DNA from: an uncultured Lachnospiraceae bacterium
GTDB lineage: Bacteria > Bacillota > Clostridia > Lachnospirales > Lachnospiraceae
Direction: 5' to 3'
Assembly: GCA_947625995.1 (NCBI GenBank)
Contig: CANQQN010000032.1
Location: forward strand, 1 to 13,146
Length of the DNA stretch: 13,146 nt
The number at the start of each line of letters is the position of its first letter. Within the stretch, counting starts at the first letter, position 1. Positions 5,815 to 12,900 of the stretch are shown piece after piece. A program made the translations under genes and the position numbers. The notes under the pieces are model-generated. The model made no database searches. It worked only from the letters and a program-made list of their open reading frames with translations, and was not told the DNA's origin.

Positions 5815-7821
5815 ATGAAGATCAGTAAGCTTACGATTCAGAATTTCAAATCCATACGGTATCTCCATATGGAGGAAGTGGACAACGCCTTGATCTTAGT
5901 TGGCCGCAACAATACCGGCAAAACGGTGGTGATCGATGCCCTTTTGATGGTGGCAGGTATTATGGAAGTGGATCGAAGGATGTTTCAGGATACCCTCGCC
6001 AATATTGAGATTGGCATGACGCTTGAGTTTTCCGGGGAGGATCTGGGGCTGCTCCACAAAAACGGAGTGATCAGCCGGGCAAAGCAGTATGAAAGGTGGC
6101 TGGAGGATTTTGAGGCCTGTTTTCCGGAGTTTGTGCCGGAAGAAGCAGTCCGGGAACCGGCGGAGCCTGATAGCCGTCAGGGGAGCTTGGCCGGACAGGA
6201 GGCCGTAAGGGAACCGGAAGCGCAGGAGGCCGATGAACGGACGGAGGCAGATGCCGCCGGCGTACATCCGCCGGAGGGCGGGAGCCTGTCTTTTACCTTC
6301 GAGGCAAATTACGAGGGCAGGAAATACTTCCGGGAGCAAAGCGGAAGGATCAACGACAATATTAAAAAGATCTTTCCAAGGATCCATTATATCAACAATT
6401 CCCGCAGCGTACAGGCTATTCAGCAGGAGATTTTTGCCCTGCAGGCCAGCGATGTGTTTGAAAAGGTCCAGAGCGGGAAATGTATGTTTGATGAGAAGAA
6501 AACCTGCAACCACTGTTTTCAGTGCATCGGCAGGATTCAGCAAAAGAAGCCGCTGGAGTTGTCGGTCATCGAGAGCGCCCGCCTGCTGGAATACCAGATC
6601 CATCATCTGAACATCCGGCAGTTTTCGGAGAAGGTCAACGCCTGTTTCCAGAAAAACAACGGGCCCGCCCAAGAGATCCGGTTTACCATGCAGCTAAACC
6701 GGGAGAACATGTTCAGTCTGGATACGCTGATCGTCAACAAAGAGCGGAATCTGAGCGGCAGCATGCAACTGATGAGCGAGGGCACCAGAAGCATCTATCT
6801 GCTATCTCTTCTGGAGGCTTATATCGCAGGGGAGAACGGGATGCCCTGCATCATTATGATCGAAGATCCGGAGAACTATCTGCATCCCCAACTGCAGAAG
6901 GTGGCGGGGGAAATCCTCTACCGGCTGTCAAAGAAGAATCAGATCATTTTTTCCACCCATTCGCCCAACATGATCTTCAACTTCACCCAGAAGCAGATCA
7001 AACAGGTGGTGCTGGATAAGGATTATACTACCATCGTCAGGGAAAACGTGGATATCGACGAGATTCTGGACGATCTGGGGTACACCGCCAACGATCTGAT
7101 GAACGTCAGCTTTGTGTTCATTGTGGAGGGTAAGCAGGACAGGAACCGCCTGCCCCTGCTTCTGGAAAAGTATTATTCCGAGATCTACGACGAGGACGGG
7201 ATGCTGCAGCGCATCAGCATCGTGCCCACCAACAGCTGCACCAATATTAAGACCTACGCCAATCTGAAATATATCAACCAGTTGTATTTGAAGGATCAGT
7301 TTTTGATGATCCGTGACAGCGACGGCAAGAACCCGAAGCATCTGGTTAGGCAGCTTTGCAGCTACTATGAGCAGCGGGCCCATGAGGAAGGGCAGGGCAG
7401 CGTGCCGAGGGTGCAGCCCAAAAATGTGCTGATCTTAAAGTACTATTCTTTCGAGAATTATTTTCTGGATCCCGCGGTGATGGAGAAGATTGGGGTCCTG
7501 AAGGATCAGGAAGAATTTTATCAGATCTTGTATGACAAATACAGATCCTATCTGTATAAGCTCACAAGCTGGAAACGGATGGCCAAACGGTTTGGTTTGC
7601 AGTTCCGTTCCAAGGAGGATCTGAAAAAGAATATTGAAACCATAAAAATTTACGTGCGCGGACACAATTTATATGATATATTTTATGGAAGATACCGCGG
7701 CGATAAGGAAAAGGATATCCTGAAAAAATATATCGATGCTGCGCCAAGAGAATGCTTTGCGGATATTCTGCAGGCCATCGACAGATTTGTATATTTTGAA
7801 AGCCGCAAAAAAGATCAATAG
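5815..7821 (+). CDS. OLD-family ATP-dependent nuclease (ABC-type ATPase plus TOPRIM) with four-cysteine insert
   Basis: 668 residues. The N-terminal SMC/RecF-like half has Walker A GRNNTGKT (30-37), signature LMSEGTRS (319-326), Walker B MIEDPENYLHP (348-358) and the switch histidine in STHSP (380-384). The C-terminal half reads as TOPRIM: FIVEGKQD (435-442, Glu438), IRDSDG (499-504, Asp501 and Asp503), then YSFENYFLDP (544-553). This is the order of OLD nucleases, which couple ATP binding to metal-dependent DNA cleavage. Two inserts split the ATPase: an acidic low-complexity linker (about 106-157) and CMFDEKKTCNHCFQC (223-237), cysteines spaced C-x7-C-x2-C-x2-C, a likely zinc site. No UvrD-like helicase is adjacent, so this is not a Gabija pair. 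Codon and base use look like the neighbours. It sits 40 nt after the flavin gene and 17 nt before proS. TGAGGGGA at 5803-5810 precedes the ATG. Role in repair or defence is undetermined. Confidence 0.85.
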   Translation: MKISKLTIQNFKSIRYLHMEEVDNALILVGRNNTGKTVVIDALLMVAGIMEVDRRMFQDTLANIEIGMTLEFSGEDLGLLHKNGVISRAKQYERWLEDFEACFPEFVPEEAVREPAEPDSRQGSLAGQEAVREPEAQEADERTEADAAGVHPPEGGSLSFTFEANYEGRKYFREQSGRINDNIKKIFPRIHYINNSRSVQAIQQEIFALQASDVFEKVQSGKCMFDEKKTCNHCFQCIGRIQQKKPLELSVIESARLLEYQIHHLNIRQFSEKVNACFQKNNGPAQEIRFTMQLNRENMFSLDTLIVNKERNLSGSMQLMSEGTRSIYLLSLLEAYIAGENGMPCIIMIEDPENYLHPQLQKVAGEILYRLSKKNQIIFSTHSPNMIFNFTQKQIKQVVLDKDYTTIVRENVDIDEILDDLGYTANDLMNVSFVFIVEGKQDRNRLPLLLEKYYSEIYDEDGMLQRISIVPTNSCTNIKTYANLKYINQLYLKDQFLMIRDSDGKNPKHLVRQLCSYYEQRAHEEGQGSVPRVQPKNVLILKYYSFENYFLDPAVMEKIGVLKDQEEFYQILYDKYRSYLYKLTSWKRMAKRFGLQFRSKEDLKKNIETIKIYVRGHNLYDIFYGRYRGDKEKDILKKYIDAAPRECFADILQAIDRFVYFESRKKDQ

Positions 7822-7838
7822 CGAAGAAGGAGACCGAT

Positions 7839-9272
7839 ATGGCAAAGGACAAGAAATTAGTAGAAGCGATCACGTCCATGGAAGAGGATTTTGCCCAATG
7901 GTACACGGATGTGGTGAAAAAGGCGGAATTGATCGAGTATTCCAGCGTGAAGGGCTGCATGGTGATCAAGCCCGCGGGCTACGCCATCTGGGAAAATATC
8001 CAGAAGGAACTGGACCGCAGATTTAAGGAGACAGGCGTGGAGAATGTATGTATGCCTATGTTCATTCCGGAAAGTCTGCTGCAGAAGGAGAAGGATCATG
8101 TGGAGGGATTTGCCCCCGAGGTGGCATGGGTCACCCACGGCGGACTGGAGCCTCTGCAGGAGCGGCTCTGCGTGCGCCCCACCTCCGAGACGCTGTTCTG
8201 CGACTTTTACGCCAATGACATACAGTCTTACAGAGATCTGCCGAGGCTTTATAATCAGTGGTGCTCTGTTGTACGCTGGGAAAAGACCACACGTCCGTTT
8301 TTGCGTTCCAGAGAATTTCTGTGGCAGGAGGGCCATACCGCCCATGCAACCGAGGAGGAGGCCGAGGCGCGCACCGTACAGATGCTGAATGTGTACGCGG
8401 ATTTCTGCGAGCAGGTGCTTGCCATCCCGGTGATCAAAGGCCGCAAGACCGATAAGGAGAAATTCGCGGGGGCCAACGCTACCTACACCATTGAGGCCAT
8501 GATGCACGACGGCAAGGCGCTGCAGTCCGGCACCAGCCATAACTTCGGGGACGGCTTTGCAAAGGCTTTCGATATCCAGTTTACAGACAAAGACAATACG
8601 CTGAAATATGTGCACCAGACTTCATGGGGGCTTTCCACCCGTATCATCGGCGCCATCATTATGGTGCACGGGGACGACAGCGGACTTGTGCTGCCGCCTG
8701 CCATTGCGCCTACCCAGATCGTGATCATCCCTATCCAGCAGCGGAAGGAAGGGGTGCTGGAAAAGGCGGCGGAACTGAAAAAGCGCCTCAGTGCGTTCCG
8801 AGTGAAGGTGGACGATTCCGACAAGAGTCCCGGCTGGAAATTTTCCGAGCAGGAGATGCGGGGCTTCCCCCTCCGTGTGGAGATCGGGCCGAAGGACATC
8901 GAGGCCAACCAGTGCGTGATCGTGCGCAGGGACACCCGGGAAAAGATCGTCTGCAGTCTGGACGATATCGAGGCAAAGGTAAAAGAGGTACTGGACGCTA
9001 TGCAGACGGAGATGCTGGAGCGGGCAAGGGCGCACATGAACGCCCATATCTACGAGGCGCAGGACTATGACAGCTTCCGGCAGATCATGGACGAAAAGCC
9101 CGGCTTTGTGAAGGCCATGTGGTGCGGCGATGAGGAATGCGAGGCAAAGATCAAGGAGGACACCACTGCTACCTCCCGCTGTATGCCCTTTGGCGCCAAA
9201 GCCATCGGAGACAGATGTGTTTGCTGTGGCAGGCCGGCGGACAAGCTGGTGATCTGGGGCAAGGCCTATTGA
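7839..9272 (+). CDS. proS: Prolyl-tRNA synthetase, eukaryote/archaeal type
   Basis: 477 residues, fitting the short ProRS class that lacks the bacterial INS editing domain between motifs 2 and 3. It charges tRNA-Pro with proline. Class II marks are the motif 2 region RWEKTTRPFLRSREFLWQEG (146-165) and motif 3 GLSTRIIGAIIMVHGDDSGL (264-283). CVRPTSETLF (111-120) is part of the proline/ATP site. The anticodon domain follows from about 291. A C-terminal zinc-type domain shows Cys429, Cys434, Cys460 and Cys463 (WCGDEEC and CVCC). AAGAAGGAGA lies 7-8 nt before ATG 7839. It is the last gene of the operon; no T-box leader is present directly upstream. Confidence 0.96.
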   Translation: MAKDKKLVEAITSMEEDFAQWYTDVVKKAELIEYSSVKGCMVIKPAGYAIWENIQKELDRRFKETGVENVCMPMFIPESLLQKEKDHVEGFAPEVAWVTHGGLEPLQERLCVRPTSETLFCDFYANDIQSYRDLPRLYNQWCSVVRWEKTTRPFLRSREFLWQEGHTAHATEEEAEARTVQMLNVYADFCEQVLAIPVIKGRKTDKEKFAGANATYTIEAMMHDGKALQSGTSHNFGDGFAKAFDIQFTDKDNTLKYVHQTSWGLSTRIIGAIIMVHGDDSGLVLPPAIAPTQIVIIPIQQRKEGVLEKAAELKKRLSAFRVKVDDSDKSPGWKFSEQEMRGFPLRVEIGPKDIEANQCVIVRRDTREKIVCSLDDIEAKVKEVLDAMQTEMLERARAHMNAHIYEAQDYDSFRQIMDEKPGFVKAMWCGDEECEAKIKEDTTATSRCMPFGAKAIGDRCVCCGRPADKLVIWGKAY

Positions 9273-9316
9273 TCCGGTGATTGCTGTAGCTTTTTATATT
9301 TTAGAAAACAGTTTTC

Positions 9317-9370
9317 GGAGAGCGTTTTGCAGGCCGCTGCGCGGCTTGTGGGATGCTCTCCTTTTTCTTC
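9317..9370 (+). terminator. Intrinsic terminator after proS
   Basis: GGAGAGC (9317-9323) pairs with GCTCTCC (9355-9361). Inside is a nested hairpin with core GCCGC-TGC-GCGGC (9333-9345), extended by further pairs. TTTTTCTTCC follows from 9362. A small GAAAAC-A-GTTTTC hairpin (9304-9316) sits just before it. This closes the operon and separates it from the restriction gene region. Confidence 0.85.
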
Positions 9371-9374
9371 CCTT

Positions 9375-9416
9375 TTCCTTTCATAGGAAATCTCTCCGAA
9401 TTTCCTATGAGAGAAA
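9375..9416. repeat. Long inverted repeat (hairpin) without T tract
   Basis: TCATAGGAAAT (9381-9391) and ATTTCCTATGA (9400-9410) are perfect 11-bp arms around CTCTCCGA. Allowing one wobble the arms extend to 14 bp (9378-9391 and 9400-9413), and with one mismatch to 17 bp. Neither strand has a T-rich tail after it, so it does not look like an intrinsic terminator. Confidence 0.7.
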
Positions 9417-9459
9417 ACGTCGTGTGGGGAGAAGTAAAAAAACGAGACAATAGTTTTAA

Positions 9460-9499
9460 TTTTCAAAAAAACGAAAAAATGTTCGGATTTTTTTGAAAA
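9460..9499. repeat. AT-rich inverted repeat next to the -35 box
   Basis: TTTTCAAAAAAA (9460-9471) and TTTTTTTGAAAA (9488-9499) are perfect 12-bp arms. Inside them CGAA (9472-9475) pairs with TTCG (9482-9485) after a 2-nt bulge, leaving a 6-nt loop. It ends 4 bp before the TTGCAT -35 box, where it could act as an operator, an UP-like or curved element, or a cruciform. Confidence 0.65.
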
Positions 9500-9503
9500 A
9501 GGG

Positions 9504-9532
9504 TTGCATTTTTCTGTCGTAAGATGTATAAT
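9504..9532 (+). promoter_or_regulatory. Sigma-A promoter of a leader or small RNA
   Basis: TTGCAT (9504-9509) and perfect TATAAT (9527-9532) with a 17-bp spacer and A/T tracts upstream. It would start RNA near 9539. No good start codon with a ribosome site follows, and the restriction gene has a separate promoter, so what this drives is open. Confidence 0.65.
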
Positions 9533-9533
9533 C

Positions 9534-9604
9534 ATGTCATACAAAAGAATCATGATCTACAAAAGATGTCTTATTACAAAAGAATAATGTCGTACAAAAG
9601 ATGA
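9534..9604 (+). repeat. Four iterated TACAAAAGA repeats
   Basis: TACAAAAGA occurs exactly at 9540-9548, 9558-9566, 9575-9583 and 9593-9601, that is at steps of 18, 17 and 18 bp. Flanks are also related: ATGTC or ATGATC stands before copies 1, 2 and 4, with AATC/AATA/ATG after. The array starts at the predicted transcription start of the promoter at 9504-9532. It may be a DNA operator array or a repeated motif in the 5' end of the RNA. Confidence 0.75.
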
Positions 9605-9679
9605 TTCCAATGAGGGCGGAGGCTGCGGCTCTGTTGCTACAGAGAGCGCTTCCTGCGGCGTGTGCGGGGTCATTTTTTT
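9539..9679 (+). ncRNA. Candidate short RNA or attenuated leader
   Basis: The predicted transcript from the promoter at 9504-9532 carries four A-rich repeats. It then folds at 9618-9653: GGAGGC pairs with GCTTCC (one wobble), GC with GC and CTCTGT with ACAGAG around the loop TGCT, with a one-base bulge and a small internal loop. Next come CCTGC (9652-9656) and GCGGG (9664-9668), then seven T at 9673-9679, a weak terminator-like end that competes with the larger hairpin by two bases. No known RNA family is recognised. It could be a free RNA of about 140 nt or an attenuator for the downstream restriction gene. This is an inference from promoter and fold only. Confidence 0.35.
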
Positions 9680-9787
9680 CTGCCTGTTTCCTGAGCGGCA
9701 TCCCTTGGGATTCCGGCTCCGTTCATCGCCTCACCCGCAGAGATATACAAACGGCATGGACTCCTTTCTAAAATACCTTCAGATAAG

Positions 9788-9812
9788 CTCCGCCCGGATC
9801 ATCCGGGCGGAG
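9788..9812. repeat. Perfect GC-rich palindrome
   Basis: CTCCGCCCGGAT (9788-9799) and ATCCGGGCGGAG (9801-9812) are exact reverse complements separated by a single C. No T tract follows on either strand (ATAAAAG to the right), so it is a hairpin or protein site rather than a simple terminator. It lies 49 bp before the -35 box of the restriction gene promoter. Confidence 0.75.
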
Positions 9813-9860
9813 ATAAAAGTGATAACGGCAATTTGGGGACTGTATGGTGGTGGAATAGTC

Positions 9861-9889
9861 TTGGCAGCGCTCTATATTTATGGTATAAT
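9861..9889 (+). promoter_or_regulatory. Strong extended -10 promoter of the restriction-modification gene
   Basis: TTGGCA (9861-9866) and TATAAT (9884-9889) with a 17-bp spacer and TGG directly before the -10 box (extended -10). RNA would start near 9896, giving a 30-nt leader that holds the GGGAGGG site (9911-9917). Confidence 0.75.
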
Positions 9890-9925
9890 CAATATGGGTT
9901 ATTGTACTCAGGGAGGGTTACATAC

Positions 9926-12900
9926 ATGAAACCGAACAGCAACGAGATCAAGAAGTTGATAACAAAAATAGGTTTTATCCCCCGAGACGGGGAAAATGGT
10001 ATTTATTGCAAATGCTATGTTCCTCATGATAACTATATGATTTTTGTGGATCTAAACAGAGAAAGAATACTATATGATTCTGATGAAAATCTCACACAGA
10101 CCATCAAGGTTTGGGAAAAGTCCACAAGTAATTTTTCACAGGCAGAAAACCTTGTCGTGTTGGAGTGCATAGATCGATTACTGGAAAAAGGATATTCTCC
10201 ATCTTGTATTGAGTTAGAAAAGACCTATCCTTCCGGACGCGGGCGCTCGGGCAGGCTTGATATTCTGATCAAGACCACTGACAATATTCCCTTTTTGATG
10301 ATCGAATGTAAAACTTGGGGATCTGAGTTTGATAAGGAACGAAACAAAATGCTCAAAAGCGGTGGGCAATTATTTACTTATTATGTCAACGACAGAGCCG
10401 CTAAGTTTTTGTGTCTTTATACTTCTTCTGTAGGCGATGACAGAGAGTATCAAAATATCGTTGTTGATGTTGAGCCAACGTGGGCAGGTTTATCCGGGGT
10501 AAAAGAAATATATGATCATTGGAATAAAAATTTTAAGGATAATGGGATTTTTGAAGAATATGCCATTCCATATGATGTCACGCACAAGGCGCTTACTTAT
10601 GGCAAATTGCAAGTTCTTGCAGAAGAACATGGCGGGAAGATATATAACCAGATCATGGAGATATTACGTCATAACGCAATTTCCGATAAGCCCAATGCAT
10701 TTAATAAGCTGTTGAATCTTTTTGTGTGCAAGATTATCGATGAGACAGATAAGAATCCTGAAGATGAACTGGAATTTCAGTGGCTGGAAAGCGATACAAA
10801 TGAAAGTCTTCAATTGCGCTTGAACGATCTCTATAAAAGGGGAATGTGGAGGTTTCTTGAAATAAGGGTGATTGATTACGAGCAACGGGAAGTCTCTGAA
10901 AAGTTAGCAAACATTGAAGATCCTCAGACAAAACAGTGGATCATGAAAATGTACACGGATACGCGGTTGAAAAAAAGTCCTAATTTCGCCTTTGTTGAAG
11001 TTCAGGACGATAGGACTTTTGAGTTAAACGCAAAGGTAGTACGTGAAATTGTTGAATTACTTCAAGTGTATAAGTTCCGTTACGAACAAAAACATGAATT
11101 TCTGGGCAACTTTTTTGAATTGCTATTGAATACAAGTATGAAGCAGGAGGCAGGACAATTCTTTACGCCTGTCCCGATCACCCGTTTTATCATTTCCTCT
11201 CTTCCATTGGCTGAGCTTGTTCAAGAAAGAGTAAACGAACGTCAAGAGGAACCCTTGCCAACGGTAATTGATTATGCTTGTGGAAGCGGCCATTTCCTGA
11301 CGGAATATATGTCCCAGATGCAGGGGATCATTGACAGCAGGATTGACGTCTCTCACACGTCCCCGAGAATTAAGAACCTTTTCCATGCGTGGCAAGGTTA
11401 CACAAAATTTCTTTGGGCAAAAGATACGGTATATGGGATCGATCTGGACAATAGGCTTGTCAAGACTACAAAAGTCAGCGCGTTTTTTAATGGAGACGGA
11501 GAGGCAAATGTGGTTTGGGCAAACGGATTAGACAGTTTTACAAGATCAAAGGCATTCAGGGGAAAGCTTTTAGGAGCTTCTGAACAGGATAACGGGAAAT
11601 TCGATATTTTGATCTCCAATCCGCCGTATTCTGTTGAAGCGTTTAAAAATACCATTGAGCATGGAGAAGAGTCGTTTGCATTATATGCAAAGCTTACTGA
11701 TAGCAGCTCCGAGATCGAATGTCTCTTTGTAGAACGTATGAAACAGCTTTTAAAAGTCGGCGGATGGGCCGCGATAATCCTTCCGAGTTCTATTCTGACA
11801 AACAGTGGCATACATGCAAAGGCGCGGGCAATCTTATTACAGTATTTCAAGGTGAAGGCAATTGTCGAAGCTGGCGCGAATACTTTTATGAAGACGAATA
11901 CGAGCACTGTTATTTTGTTTCTGGAGCGTCGCAGCAACGACGAACATATGATGATTTCGCATGCGGTGGACCGTTTCTTTTCTTCATTGAATGATGTTAC
12001 AGTATCGGGCATTGAAAATGCTTTTTCTACCTATGTCACTAACGTATATGATGGCGTGTCCTTTGAAGATTATGTAAGTATTTTTAATGGGGATCCCAGT
12101 GTAACTGTTAAATCTCAAGAACTTTATAAGGATTATATAGCGGCATTTGGAGAGGACTTCCGTGCAAAGGCGATTGAAATTGAAAAGGAAAAACTTTTGT
12201 ATTTTTTATTGACCTACAATCAGACGATTGTTTTGATCAAAACCGGAAAAGGAAAAGAAGAAAAGAAATTCCTCGGTTATGAATTCAGTGAGCGCCGTGG
12301 AAGAGAGGGTTTGCATTGGCTTCCCGGTGGTACGGAATTGTACGACAAAGATGATCTTTTAAATCCGCAGAAGGCCAGCAGTTATATTTATCGTTCTTTT
12401 TTGGGAGAAAAAGTCAAAGTTGACTCAACTCTGGAAAATAATGTATTTTATGGACGATTATTCAAATTTATAGAGTATGGAACAAGCAGATTTGATATAA
12501 AGATCAATTTGGGAAAACGGATAAAGATCAGTTCCGGGTATCCGATGGTCGCCTTAAGATCCTTGGTTCACGTGATCGGGGGCGTGACCTATGATAAAAA
12601 CGATCAGATTGTTGAAGAAAGCGGCAAGGTGATCTTGACTGCGGACAATATTTCCAATGATTGTACGCTACAAATTGTTAAGGAAATTTATTTGAGGGAG
12701 GATTTTCCTCTAAGCGATGAAAAACGCCTGAAAAAAGACGACATTTTTATCTGCCTATCCAGTGGAAGCAAAGAACATGTTGGAAAATGCGCAATGATCG
12801 AACAGGACACACCATTTTTTGCAGGTGGGTTTATGGGAATCCTGCGCAGAAGATCGAAAACTATTTCAATGAAATATTTGTGGGCGGTGTTGGCCTCCGC

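Larger units (their letters stand above)
9371..9925 (+). other. Structured intergenic region upstream of the restriction gene
   Basis: No convincing protein gene is present between the proS terminator and the ATG at 9926. The region instead contains, in order, a long inverted repeat, A/T tracts with an AT-rich inverted repeat, a sigma-A promoter, four short iterated repeats, a strong hairpin with a terminator-like end, a perfect palindrome and a second sigma-A promoter. Each is listed separately. About 100 bp (9683-9787) shows only a small ATCCC-TT-GGGAT hairpin near 9700-9711 and nothing else I can support. Confidence 0.7.

Noticed and set aside
5815..7821. Gabija (GajA/GajB) defence pair
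   Set aside because: The ATPase-TOPRIM order fits GajA-like proteins, but the next gene is proS and no UvrD-like helicase is present in the window.
9266..9553. 95-codon minus-strand frame
   Set aside because: It runs through the proS terminator, the A/T tracts and both inverted repeats. It is Lys/Phe-rich as expected from such DNA and has no ribosome site.
9534..9604. CRISPR-like or type III antitoxin repeat array
   Set aside because: Repeats are only 9 bp exact with 8-9 bp between them, far from CRISPR repeat and spacer lengths, and no cas or ToxN-like gene is present. The resemblance to antitoxin RNA is of layout only.
9660..9929. 89-codon frame from GTG 9660, hydrophobic near its end, overlapping the restriction gene start by ATGA
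   Set aside because: No ribosome site at GTG 9660 or at the internal ATG 9756. The frame spans the perfect palindrome and the strong promoter at 9861-9889 and begins inside the leader hairpin region. The hydrophobic stretch probably reflects T-rich promoter DNA. The ATGA overlap keeps a small doubt.
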